The notes beneath the pieces are model-generated. The model searched no databases. It was not told the origin of the DNA and saw nothing but the letters and a program-made list of their open reading frames with translations. A program made the position numbers and the translations under genes. A stretch of DNA of 48,147 nt from an uncultured Aquimarina sp. (lineage in GTDB: Bacteria > Bacteroidota > Bacteroidia > Flavobacteriales > Flavobacteriaceae). Below are positions 1 to 8,438 of the stretch, piece after piece; positions within the stretch are counted from its first letter, which is position 1, and every line of letters begins with the position of its first letter. The stretch covers positions 1 to 48,147 of the forward strand of contig CANLMN010000032.1 in the NCBI GenBank assembly GCA_947492105.1, read 5' to 3'.

Positions 1-14
1 TAATTGCTTGTTTT

Positions 15-1001
15 CTAAACGTAAATTTCTAATAATTTTATTTCTACTTCTGAACTAATACCTAACTCAGAAATACTCGCTGGTAGTAAAATTGTTTCTC
101 CTAGCGATATCTTTTCTGTAAAAGAACCCGTCTCAATCTGACCACTTCCTTCTACACACATCAAAACTTTAAAAGAATCCTGTATGCTATAATCCCTTAG
201 AATCTGATTCTCTGTTATATGAATAAAATTAGTCTGAAAATAGGTTGTAGTTGCTAATGTATTTACAGTATTAATTGTTTTATCATAATCCAGCTTAAAA
301 TTCTTTTCTGCATTAAAATCCAACGCATCAAGAGCTAACTCTGTGTGTAGTTCTCGACTATTCCCGCTTTTATCTTTTCTACCCCAATCATAAACACGAT
401 ATGTAATATCAGAAGTTTGTTGGATTTCGGCTATTAAAGCGCCTTTGCCTATGGCATGAATTTTTCCTGCACTGATAAAATAGCTATCCCCTTTGGTTAT
501 TGCCTCAAAGTTTAACAACCCTTCTATTTGGTTGTTTTCCAAAGCATTTTGATACGTTTCTTTGGTGATTTTTTCTTTAAAATCTACGATTAAATTGGCT
601 CCTTCATCTGCCTGCATTACGTACCACATTTCTGTTTTTCCAAAAGAATTATGTCGTTCCTTAGCTAGCTTGTCGTTTGGATGCAACTGTATCGATAGAT
701 CTTTATGTGCATCAATAAATTTTATCAACAAAGGGAACTGTACTCCAAATTGCTGATACACTTTTTTCCCTACCAAATCCTCCTTATGTTCTTCAATTAG
801 GCTTAATAAGCTAGTTCCTTGTAGTACTCCATTAGCAACAATGGATACATTATCTTGAACAGCAGAAAGCTCCCAACTTTCACCAACAATTGAAGAATCA
901 CTTGATTTATTAAGTAACCGATCCAACTTAGTCCCTCCCCATATTTTTTCTTTGATTATTGGATGAAATTTTAATGGGTATAGCTTATTGTCTTCATTCA
1001 T
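15..1001 (-). CDS. manA: class I mannose-6-phosphate isomerase
   Basis: Interconverts mannose 6-phosphate and fructose 6-phosphate in the cytoplasm, feeding GDP-mannose and cell-surface glycan synthesis. The 328-residue protein has the cupin layout of the short bacterial type I enzyme. The metal site is visible as Q105 and H107 in the QLHPND motif, E124 in KTEMWYV and H182 in GKIHAIGKG; R202 in the YRVYDWGR segment fits the catalytic arginine. Length is normal for the Bacillus/Bacteroidota type. It lies 35 bp downstream of a Wzz-like gene on the same strand and may be cotranscribed with it. Family is secure from motifs; substrate specificity is inferred from family. Confidence 0.93.
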   Translation of the reverse strand: MNEDNKLYPLKFHPIIKEKIWGGTKLDRLLNKSSDSSIVGESWELSAVQDNVSIVANGVLQGTSLLSLIEEHKEDLVGKKVYQQFGVQFPLLIKFIDAHKDLSIQLHPNDKLAKERHNSFGKTEMWYVMQADEGANLIVDFKEKITKETYQNALENNQIEGLLNFEAITKGDSYFISAGKIHAIGKGALIAEIQQTSDITYRVYDWGRKDKSGNSRELHTELALDALDFNAEKNFKLDYDKTINTVNTLATTTYFQTNFIHITENQILRDYSIQDSFKVLMCVEGSGQIETGSFTEKISLGETILLPASISELGISSEVEIKLLEIYV

Positions 1002-1036
1002 TGTAATCTGCTTTTATAATTCTAATTAATCAATGT

Positions 1037-2053
1037 TTAAGGAATAGCTACAAAAGCTTGAGATTTACTATACAAAAACCTAAGTAGGTAAAACCCTAAA
1101 AAACATCCTAATAAAACTAAAGGTAGTAATTTTTTCCTGTTATTTAACAGGTTTTTATCTTCCATAAGATTACCTGTTTTAACTATATTAAAAAGCATCT
1201 GATGCATTTGCAACTCTTCTTTATCATCTGCAATTTCTCGAAGTAAATCATTTTTTTCTCTGATTAAAGAAGCAACTGTAGGTATCTCATTCTCATTGCC
1301 CAGAACGACAACTTCACTACTTAGATTCACTGACTTATTTTCTGAAATTTTTGCTATATAATCATTGATAAAAAGAACACTCTTTTCATTTTCTTTAATA
1401 TTCATGTTCAACTTTTGATATGCTATTTTTTTCCTTTTAATAAAGTAATTATTCGATTCAATTTTTTCTAAAAAAGACGAAGAAAAACCTTCTATATTCA
1501 TTACTTTTTCATCAAAATAGAAATGCATTTTATGAAATCGAAATTGATTGATATATTTTTGGCTTCCTACCAAATCAGGCTCTAAACTACTTATAATATC
1601 ATGCGGAAGTGATGGTGATTCCATGCTTTTATAAAAATTTAGAATATCACCATAATCAACAACGGGTTCAATAGTGATTTTAGACAATTCTTTCAATATT
1701 CTCTGTTCAAAAAACTCATTCTTATTAAAATTATCGTACTCTAAACGCTGATTAAACTGTTTTACAAAATCATAGATATACACAGTACTATCATAGTTAG
1801 GCTCGATAATAATTTCTTGTACATAATTTTGTTTAGGAAAAAAATATTCCAAAACAAAACCTCCCGCTATTCCAATAATTACAACAGCAGCTAACATGAA
1901 GAATTTCTTCTTGAAAAAGTTAATTAAATCAAAAAAAGCAATTAGTATTTTCTTAAAAAAGGTACTTATCAACTTTAATAATTGTCCAAGATCAATCTCT
2001 TCACTATTTATCATTTTTTTTGTATCACTCATACTATTCAAAAAGTTGTTCAA
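1037..2053 (-). CDS. two-helix membrane protein, Wzz/chain-length-determinant-like topology
   Basis: I do not recognise a specific family. The 338-residue protein has one membrane segment at about residues 50-71, a long charged, largely helical periplasmic part, and a second membrane segment at about 309-327. That topology is shared by polysaccharide co-polymerases (Wzz family), and its position between surface-sugar genes would suit that role, but no diagnostic motif is visible. The start given here overlaps the upstream gene by 20 bp; an alternative ATG seven codons later (first base 2032) removes the overlap and is equally plausible. Function is inferred from topology only. Confidence 0.6.
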   Translation of the reverse strand: MNNFLNSMSDTKKMINSEEIDLGQLLKLISTFFKKILIAFFDLINFFKKKFFMLAAVVIIGIAGGFVLEYFFPKQNYVQEIIIEPNYDSTVYIYDFVKQFNQRLEYDNFNKNEFFEQRILKELSKITIEPVVDYGDILNFYKSMESPSLPHDIISSLEPDLVGSQKYINQFRFHKMHFYFDEKVMNIEGFSSSFLEKIESNNYFIKRKKIAYQKLNMNIKENEKSVLFINDYIAKISENKSVNLSSEVVVLGNENEIPTVASLIREKNDLLREIADDKEELQMHQMLFNIVKTGNLMEDKNLLNNRKKLLPLVLLGCFLGFYLLRFLYSKSQAFVAIP

Positions 2054-3722
2054 TTATTTTTTTTGTGATTAGATACGTAGGTTTTACCCCTGTAGTTCCT
2101 AATCCTCCGGATGCCAGCGTGCTACCTGTTTCCAATGGATTATCTGATGCATAGTATGCATAACGCACTTTAACCTTTGGGCTGATACTTCCCCGTAATT
2201 TGGCTGCAGCCTGTATAGCTTTTTGATAATGTGCACCTTCCATTTCTAATCCGATAACATTCCATGTTGATGTATGAAAAAAGCGTAAAATATCGCGATT
2301 TTGCAAAGATGTCCCCAAAACGGTAACCATAGCACCATCATAAACCATGATATCCTCGTCAGAAAAATCTTTTTTCTTTAATTTGTTTTTGAAGGGATAA
2401 TTATCTGCTGTGCCTTCAAAAAGGTGAGCAGTTGGTATCATGATATCCCCCTTACCTCCTTCTAGAATTCCTGCTTTACCCATAATGGAAATAGATTTTA
2501 CATCTAGATATACTTTCTGTTTTGATGTTCTATCATACGGTTTCAAAAGCTCATCCATGGTTTCATAAGCTTGCTCTCCAAAGGCATAATCCATTACAAT
2601 AATCACCGGTTTTTCTTCGTCAAGAATCTGTTCTAATTCTTCTTGATACGTTCCTATTTTATATTTTGAAGTATCAAAAATCTGTACATTTATATTAGCA
2701 CCACTACTATCTTTGATATACGTCATTCCTTGTTGCAGTGCTTTGTTTTTTACTTTGGCACGCAGCTTTTCGGAATTATCATCACTCAGAATTTCATAAA
2801 CTTCAATTTCTGACTTGTCCTTAACTTCATTTTTAAGGGCTTCTTGCGCATAAAGTGTGTTCATGACACTATGCATATTAGCACTGATAATATGCAATGG
2901 TCTTTCTAGAAGCCCCAAAGTATCTAATTGTTTCTTAACGGTCGTTGCCCATATCTCTCCATGTATATGATGCCCCAAACGTTCCCGCAATACTGGGCTA
3001 AATGTTACGATACGTTTATCATCCTTGAGCACTTCATCCATGGCCAATTTTCCTAACCAATAAATAATATGCAAAAACCGTTCTTTGTTTTGTTTGCAGC
3101 TAAAACTGCTATAAATAGCACTCACTTCCTCAAAAGTTCTGCCCAAAATATTGGCAGTATGTGTCAATGCAATTTCTCGCTGCGCCTGCGTTAATTGCTT
3201 TGTTGATTTAACTGCTTTTTCTAATTTCTCCCAATCTCTGGATACATTTCCTTCATCATCATTGATGACGCTTCTCATAATTTTATGAGACTCGATAAAC
3301 AAAAAAGTAAGATGAGTAAGTATATCATAAATTTCAGAACGGCCTCTTGTTACCTCAATATTCATTTGTTCGTCATCAATCCGATAACAATTTCTACGTC
3401 TTTTGGAAGGAATTATAGGCTTAAAATGTGAATCCTTATACCCTTCATCACTTGTCAAATTAATAAAACGACATTCTTCAATCCCATAAGGTAATCGATC
3501 AATCACATACAGCAAACCATCAAGCTCTACCTTATCTTCTCCTACAGATCCATAAATTTCTGGTCTCAGAATTAATAAAGCCTCTCGTAATGTTTCTCCC
3601 GAAACACCCATGGGTTTATAGAAACCCCTATTAAACAAATGTCGCATTGTAATATACATTCGTTCAATTGCACTGGAACTTTCCTGCGCACGGGTTCTCG
3701 TATGTGGTTTCATTCTATTCAT
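2034..3722 (-). CDS. DUF6909-like conserved protein with nucleoside-phosphorylase-like C-terminal half
   Basis: A 562-residue soluble protein that I associate, from memory, with the flavobacterial family DUF6909. The N-terminal third is basic and helical. The C-terminal half alternates short hydrophobic strands and helices like a Rossmann-type enzyme. Near its end is an EMEGA motif at about residues 492-496, followed about 30 residues later by an R...SD segment (SD at about 525). That order matches the substrate-site signature of the purine nucleoside phosphorylase / MTA-SAH / AMP nucleosidase superfamily. No signal peptide. A 117-bp gap separates it from the GH3 gene upstream. Family label is moderately sure; enzymatic role is inference. 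Confidence 0.7.
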   Translation of the reverse strand: MNRMKPHTRTRAQESSSAIERMYITMRHLFNRGFYKPMGVSGETLREALLILRPEIYGSVGEDKVELDGLLYVIDRLPYGIEECRFINLTSDEGYKDSHFKPIIPSKRRRNCYRIDDEQMNIEVTRGRSEIYDILTHLTFLFIESHKIMRSVINDDEGNVSRDWEKLEKAVKSTKQLTQAQREIALTHTANILGRTFEEVSAIYSSFSCKQNKERFLHIIYWLGKLAMDEVLKDDKRIVTFSPVLRERLGHHIHGEIWATTVKKQLDTLGLLERPLHIISANMHSVMNTLYAQEALKNEVKDKSEIEVYEILSDDNSEKLRAKVKNKALQQGMTYIKDSSGANINVQIFDTSKYKIGTYQEELEQILDEEKPVIIVMDYAFGEQAYETMDELLKPYDRTSKQKVYLDVKSISIMGKAGILEGGKGDIMIPTAHLFEGTADNYPFKNKLKKKDFSDEDIMVYDGAMVTVLGTSLQNRDILRFFHTSTWNVIGLEMEGAHYQKAIQAAAKLRGSISPKVKVRYAYYASDNPLETGSTLASGGLGTTGVKPTYLITKKIIEQLFE

Positions 3723-3839
3723 AAATGTGTAAGTGTATATCCTTTCAAAAAGAGCTATAAGCTCTGTATTTTATTTAATACAATTCTATGACATTCTACA
3801 GTGTCTAAAAAAATATCAAACACAGTTTATCTCACTGCT

Positions 3840-5336
3840 CTATAATTGATGTATCGTCTCTAAAGCCTCGGCGATTTTGCGATCATTGGATAATCTTGGA
3901 AGTTTATTTTGTCCCCCTAGTTTTCCAATACTTTTCATATATTCCTGAAAACCATTTTCAGGAACTACTGTAATTTTTAGCGATTGTAGTATATGACCCG
4001 AAATTAAATCGTCATAATAACTATTTTGTTTTCGTAAAGCTACATCAATTATAGCTTCTAGTCCAACTAAATCTTTTGGTACCGATTTGAACTCTACAAA
4101 CCATTCATGATACGGCAATCCATTTTCTGGTGTTACCTGAGGTGCCACGGTAAATTCGTTTACAAGAACCCCGGTTGCTGCTACCCCTTCTTTAAGTGCT
4201 TGCTCAACTTCTTTTCCTATTACATGTTCTCCAAAAGCAGAAATAAAATGTTTTATCCTACCCGAAACAATAACTCGATATGGCGTTGTACTTGTGAATT
4301 GTACTGTATCTCCTATATTATATCCCCACAAACCAGCATTGGTAGAAATTATCATCACGTAATTGACCCCAATCTTTACATCACCGATGGTTATTCTTTT
4401 CGGATTTTCATCAAAAAACGATCCACTTTCTACAAACTCATAAAACATTCCAGAATCTAGCTGTAATAACATCCCTACCTCATCCTGTTTATCCTGAAAA
4501 GCAAAAAAACCTTCTGATGCAGGATATAACTCTATACTTGGGATCTTCTTTCCTATTAACTTTTGAAAAGTGGCTCGATAAGGCTCAAAATTTACCCCTC
4601 CATAAATAAAGAGCTCAAAATTCTCAAAAAGCTCTGCAATATTTTTTCCAGTCCGTTCTTGTAATCGTTCAAAATACATCTGAACCCATGGAGGAATACC
4701 ACTAATTACGGACATATTCTGGTTCACTGTTTCGTCGACTATTGCATCTAATTTGGTTTCCCAATCGTCAATACAATTGGTCTCCCAACTCGGCATACGG
4801 TTTTTTTGTAAATACCTCGGCACATAATGTGCTACAATCCCTGATAATCGTCCCAGTTTAATTCCATTTTTTTCTTGCATTTCGGGACTACCCTGCAAAA
4901 AAATCATTTTACCATCTACAAAAGAGGCCTTGCCTGTCTCTGCGATATAACTTAGAATTGCATTCCTAGCCGCCTTGATATGTGTAGGCATAGATTCTTT
5001 GGTCAAGGGAATATATTTGACCCCACTGGTTGTTCCTGATGTTTTGGCAAAGTACAGAGGTTTTCCTGGCCATAGTACATCGGCTTCTCCAGCTACTACA
5101 CGCTCTGCATAAGATCGCAATCCTTCATAATCTCGTATTGGAACCTCTCGCACAAAATCATCATGTGTTTTTATAGAACTAAAATTATGATGCTTTCCAA
5201 AAGCGGTATTTTGCGCTTTGGACAACAATGTTGAAAATACTTTTTGTTGCGTGGCTACAGGATTAGATGCCCAACGCTCCATTTCTTTTCGAACTTTTCT
5301 AGCAAGTAATTTTGCCCCTACTGTTTTCAATGACAT
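3840..5336 (-). CDS. GH3 auxin-responsive promoter family acyl-acid ligase-like protein
   Basis: Member of the GH3 branch of the adenylate-forming (ANL) superfamily. In plants these enzymes adenylate a carboxylic acid and join it to an amino acid; the bacterial substrate is unknown. The 498-residue length is normal. The phosphate-binding loop is clear as FAKTSGTTSGVKYIP at residues 96-110, and later segments typical of the family follow, including an ELYPASEG stretch and a GYNIGDTVQF stretch near the hinge. The start lies 3 bp after the stop of the M23 peptidase gene, so the two are almost certainly cotranscribed, a pairing that may be fortuitous. Family is secure, product unknown. Confidence 0.9.
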   Translation of the reverse strand: MSLKTVGAKLLARKVRKEMERWASNPVATQQKVFSTLLSKAQNTAFGKHHNFSSIKTHDDFVREVPIRDYEGLRSYAERVVAGEADVLWPGKPLYFAKTSGTTSGVKYIPLTKESMPTHIKAARNAILSYIAETGKASFVDGKMIFLQGSPEMQEKNGIKLGRLSGIVAHYVPRYLQKNRMPSWETNCIDDWETKLDAIVDETVNQNMSVISGIPPWVQMYFERLQERTGKNIAELFENFELFIYGGVNFEPYRATFQKLIGKKIPSIELYPASEGFFAFQDKQDEVGMLLQLDSGMFYEFVESGSFFDENPKRITIGDVKIGVNYVMIISTNAGLWGYNIGDTVQFTSTTPYRVIVSGRIKHFISAFGEHVIGKEVEQALKEGVAATGVLVNEFTVAPQVTPENGLPYHEWFVEFKSVPKDLVGLEAIIDVALRKQNSYYDDLISGHILQSLKITVVPENGFQEYMKSIGKLGGQNKLPRLSNDRKIAEALETIHQL

Positions 5337-5339
5337 AAA

Positions 5340-6215
5340 TTAATTTTCAAAATCAATAAAATCTGTTGGATTATTGGCATATCCATTGCTCCACAATTCA
5401 AAATGCAAATGAGGTCCAGTAGATAATTCTCCTGTAGATCCTGCTGTTGCCACTACCTCTCCGGCTATTACCAAATCACCTTGATTTTTGCTCAATGAAG
5501 AATTGTGCTTATAAACAGATAAAAGATCATCACCATGTTCTATAATTATTACATACCCTGTCATGGCTGTCCATTCTGCAAAAATGATTATACCATCTGC
5601 TACGGCTTTTACCGGAGCATCTTTTGCGACTGCAATATCCACTGCAAAATGGTTCTGTTGCTTGTCAAATTTTGCCGTAATAGACCCTTTTACTGGAGGA
5701 AACAAACTTCTGATATTCGTCGTGTTTTTGGCTGTCTGAAAAACACTATACTTATCCTCTCCAAGAACTTCCTCTCGCAATTTCATATCCTCTTCTGACG
5801 GCATCAAATCTACTTCACTTGGATCTAATTTTGCCAATGCAATTATAGAATCTTTATTAAAATCTAAACTTTTGACATCACCACTTAATACTTTTTTAAT
5901 CGAATTATAATATTGATCATTTACTCGAATTGCTTGTTCTAATGAATCTGTGGTATACGCAATTCGTGTTGCTTTGAGATTAAGTGTTGTTGAAGAATAC
6001 CCCGGTATATATTCACGTAATGGAGTAAAAGCAATCATAAAGGTTGTAAGTGATATCAATACTAGAGATCCAAACATTACCAAAACAAATACATTGAGCC
6101 TAGTAAGCTTAAAAGAAATTTGCTCCTCAAATGTATCTTCATTCAAAATTACCAAACGATATTTGTTCAGTAATTTTTTTGCAATTTTCTTCTGTTTCTT
6201 CTTCTTTGTTTTCAT
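5340..6215 (-). CDS. M23 family metallopeptidase, membrane-anchored
   Basis: Predicted zinc endopeptidase acting on peptidoglycan peptide bridges in the periplasm. The N-terminus is very basic, followed by one membrane helix at about residues 42-64, then a linker and a LytM domain. The full catalytic set is present: H189 and D193 in HxxxD, H237, and H269/H271 in GPHLHFELW. This contrasts with the degenerate EnvC-like protein at 17.1 kb, so this one should be active. It is the first gene of a tight pair with the GH3 ligase. A TAnnTTTG element lies 12 bases upstream of the start codon. Confidence 0.92.
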   Translation of the reverse strand: MKTKKKKQKKIAKKLLNKYRLVILNEDTFEEQISFKLTRLNVFVLVMFGSLVLISLTTFMIAFTPLREYIPGYSSTTLNLKATRIAYTTDSLEQAIRVNDQYYNSIKKVLSGDVKSLDFNKDSIIALAKLDPSEVDLMPSEEDMKLREEVLGEDKYSVFQTAKNTTNIRSLFPPVKGSITAKFDKQQNHFAVDIAVAKDAPVKAVADGIIIFAEWTAMTGYVIIIEHGDDLLSVYKHNSSLSKNQGDLVIAGEVVATAGSTGELSTGPHLHFELWSNGYANNPTDFIDFEN

Positions 6216-6226
6216 AACTCTTGCTA

Positions 6227-6234
6227 CAAATATA
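6227..6234 (-). promoter_or_regulatory. candidate -7 element upstream of M23 peptidase
   Basis: On the minus strand the bases read TATATTTG, matching the Bacteroidota -7 consensus TAnnTTTG. Transcription would start only a few bases before the ATG at 6215, giving a very short leader. A TTG lies upstream but 24 bases away, longer than usual, so the -33 part is weak. Confidence 0.4.
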
Positions 6235-6404
6235 AGAGTAAATTGCTATAAAATCTTGCAATTTGATAATGTCTTGTTTAGAAAAATCTTGGTCAAAATA
6301 GTATTCGTTTACTTTGATGGTTTTTAAACTTTCCTATTAGTTTAACGTCTAAAATAACAGAAACTACATATTTCTTATTAAATTTGTTTTTAAATTATAA
6401 TGTC

Positions 6405-6587
6405 ATGATAACAGCTAGTATATTTTTAGGAATGATTGGAATGCCGCAAATCATTATTATTGTGGTAGTCATTCTGTTATTATTTGGTGGAAGAAAAATC
6501 CCAGAATTGATGCGTGGACTTGGCAGTGGCATCAAAGAGTTTAAGGATGCATCCAAAGAAGATAATGAAGATCCAAAAATAGAATAA
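6405..6587 (+). CDS. tatA: twin-arginine translocase subunit TatA/E
   Basis: Pore-forming subunit of the Tat pathway, which exports folded proteins across the inner membrane. The 60-residue protein has the short N-terminal membrane helix, the FGG hinge ([12 protein letters not shown]), an amphipathic helix with the conserved [10 protein letters not shown] segment, and an acidic tail. I chose the ATG at 6405; an in-frame TTG at 6384 would add seven residues, but it lies inside a TAnnTTTG promoter-like box (6379-6386), which argues for the ATG. No tatB or tatC neighbour is present; Bacteroidota commonly encode tatC elsewhere. A strong terminator follows, so it is probably a single-gene unit. 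Confidence 0.93.
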   Translation: MITASIFLGMIGMPQIIIIVVVILLLFGGRKIPELMRGLGSGIKEFKDASKEDNEDPKIE

Positions 6588-6617
6588 ATAAAATTACACA
6601 CGTCCATTTGATTATAA

Positions 6618-6646
6618 AACCAACTATATATTTGTTGGTTTTTTCG
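6618..6646 (+). terminator. intrinsic terminator of tatA
   Basis: Perfect 7-bp stem AACCAAC (6618-6624) with GTTGGTT (6634-6640), a 9-base loop, then a T-rich run. It lies 30 bases after the tatA stop codon. Confidence 0.8.
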
Positions 6647-6850
6647 TTTTCCTGAGCAAACACATCTTGAATTTCCCTTAATACAAGAGTTACTTTGTAT
6701 ATTTAATTTTGGAATCTAACCTCTTTTCATCCGTCTTTACCCCACAAAAACATGCTTTTATCACTGTTTTTTTAATAAATTTAAAAAACAACTTCAACTA
6801 CATCATTTTTATATCCTAGAAACGATACAATCAAAGAATAATCTAAATCA

Positions 6851-6990
6851 TACCAATTAACATATAATCGTAGCTCAAAATAATTTGAACTATAAAATTG
6901 AAGCATAGCCGTAGCTACGGTTTAATTTTATCGTAAAAAATAGCAGAAAAAGACCCTAATTGGTAGCATGTAATTATTTTTTTAATGGTT
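6851..6990. repeat. TACC/GGTA-bounded dispersed repeat, copy 1
   Basis: Non-coding element bounded by a perfect 9-bp inverted repeat, TACCAATTA at 6851-6859 and TAATTGGTA at 6957-6965, with a conserved T-rich extension to 6990 ending in ATGGT. The centre has a perfect 12-bp palindrome CCGTAGCTACGG at 6909-6920. Diverged copies lie at 16855-17060 and 34868-34984. The rest of the gene-free stretch from about 6647 to 7106 shows nothing else I can name. Confidence 0.75.
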
Positions 6991-7106
6991 TTGCTTTTAC
7001 ATAATTCTAAAGTTAAAGAGATACATACCCAAACCCTATCGTTTCTATAAAAATCCTCTAGAGTTCATGCGTTTTTTGATTATTTTTAATCCTCAAAACA
7101 CCTCAA

Positions 7107-7487
7107 ATGAAAACCAGCACACTTACAAAATACGCTTCTTATGCAATAGCAGTCTTAACCGCTACTCTTCTAAATCAATTAATTCTTAGCTATGTAAAAA
7201 ATCATATCTCACAACAGGGATATTGGCTGGTATTAATCGATATGGCTGTGGTTGTTTTGATTTTTGCCCCTGCATTTGCTATTGTAGTGCATTTTTCTAA
7301 GAAATTCTCCAATGCATACCTCAAAACTTCCAAAAAAGTAGGTCGCAGCAGTAGAAAAGGAGTCCTTTGGGGAATTCTTTGTGCAGGAATTATATTATTC
7401 GCTTGTTATGCTTACTACAGACATGGCCTAAATATTGTTGCTGATATCACTATATGGACACAAACGAAGACAGCAACTTTCTTTTGA
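7107..7487 (+). CDS. small hypothetical membrane protein
   Basis: I do not recognise the family. The 126-residue protein has about three membrane segments (residues 8-27, 38-63 and 84-106), a basic loop between the second and third that predicts a cytoplasmic side, and a short tail without charged clusters. Codon pattern and residue mix look like a real membrane protein, and there is no competing frame of better quality. It stands alone between two repeat sequences (6851-6990 and 7532-7580) with no obvious partner gene. No function can be proposed. Confidence 0.65.
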   Translation: MKTSTLTKYASYAIAVLTATLLNQLILSYVKNHISQQGYWLVLIDMAVVVLIFAPAFAIVVHFSKKFSNAYLKTSKKVGRSSRKGVLWGILCAGIILFACYAYYRHGLNIVADITIWTQTKTATFF

Positions 7488-7531
7488 TCCAGTTCCATTG
7501 TTGGGAGTATATAAGTAACGAAGTGATTTAA

Positions 7532-7580
7532 TACCAAATTAGCTATATAATGACGCATATCGCCTTGTTCTTTTTCCATC
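7532..7580. repeat. 49-bp repeat unit, inverted relative to 17012-17060
   Basis: This 49-base stretch starting TACCAAATTAGC and ending TTTTTCCATC matches the reverse complement of 17012-17060 with only two mismatches. Neither copy is inside a credible gene. The rest of 7488-7712 holds nothing I can identify. Confidence 0.8.
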
Positions 7581-7712
7581 TAAATGCCTTGTTCATATAT
7601 CCCATAGCTAAGATCATGGTGTTTTTACATAAAAAAAACAACAGTGTCATTAATACGAATTTATACACCTAAATTGGCATAAATCAAAACACAACCCTTA
7701 GCACACTTGGAG

Positions 7713-7766
7713 TTACTCAATAAAAAAAAGCATCTGTTGTTTTCAGATGCTTTTTTTATTGAGTAA
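7713..7766 (-). terminator. long intrinsic terminator, symmetrical A/T flanks
   Basis: Hairpin with a GCATCTG/CAGATGC core flanked by A7/T7 runs and further pairing TTACTCAAT/ATTGAGTAA, giving a stem of over 20 bp. It lies 13 bases past the stop of the minus-strand gene at 7780. Because A and T runs flank both sides, it could also stop transcription from the plus strand. Confidence 0.85.
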
Positions 7767-7779
7767 TTTCACAGGAGTA

Positions 7780-8409
7780 TTATTCTATACCATTGTTATG
7801 TTCATCTTGCCATTTTAGCAACTCTTCCCATTTGCCTTCATAAGCCATTTTAGCCTGTTTTCCCCAACTTCCAGGATTATGAATTTTATAGCGTTCGCCA
7901 CCAGAGTTCAGAACTTCTTTTCTTTTTTCCAGCGTACTCTCGGAAAGTGCTTTCCAAGTTTTGATACCAAAACTATGGAATAATCCTTCGATTTTGGGTC
8001 CTATCCCCTCTACTACTTTGAGGTCATCTTGTATAATTTTCTTTCCAAACACTGCTTTTGCAGCATCAGAATCAAATACAATTGCAGCAGAAGCTGCTGC
8101 TGCAAAATCTGCCAAAGCCATTTTATTACTAGCAACCTCTGCTCTACATGCAGCCAAATCTGTTTCTAGTGCTGCACTTTTTTTCTTCCACATATCCAAA
8201 TCTACCGCACTATTAGAACCAGCGTTGATTTTGGCGTTACAGTCTTCTAGTTGCTTTTCTAGTTTTGCATATTTTGCTTTCCAATTATCCAATTCTTCGG
8301 TATTGTCCTTTTCAGAAGAAAGAAATCTACCTAATAGATACCCTAATAATGCTCCCAACAAGAATAATAATGCTGGGATTATAATACACCAAATGCAATC
8401 CATATCCAT
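7780..8409 (-). CDS. membrane-anchored coiled-coil protein with helix-hairpin-helix-like domain
   Basis: A 209-residue protein with an N-terminal membrane helix (about residues 6-28), a coiled-coil stretch (about 35-100), and a C-terminal HhH-like segment at 128-158 carrying DDLKVVEGIGPKIEGL. This resembles the small HhH domains often found at the end of membrane or ribosomal-type proteins in Bacteroidota (DUF4332-like). A conserved-looking tail with HNPGSWGKQAKMAYEGKW follows. It starts 29 bp after the stop of the OmpA-like gene on the same strand, so they likely form an operon. HhH folds often bind nucleic acid, but that is not shown here. Confidence 0.8.
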   Translation of the reverse strand: MDMDCIWCIIIPALLFLLGALLGYLLGRFLSSEKDNTEELDNWKAKYAKLEKQLEDCNAKINAGSNSAVDLDMWKKKSAALETDLAACRAEVASNKMALADFAAAASAAIVFDSDAAKAVFGKKIIQDDLKVVEGIGPKIEGLFHSFGIKTWKALSESTLEKRKEVLNSGGERYKIHNPGSWGKQAKMAYEGKWEELLKWQDEHNNGIE

Positions 8410-8438
8410 AATTATAATTTTTTAAAGTGATTTATTGT

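Noticed and set aside
5950-6327. 125-codon plus-strand frame before tatA
   Set aside because: Mostly antisense to the M23 peptidase gene, and it ends in low-complexity Phe-rich sequence.
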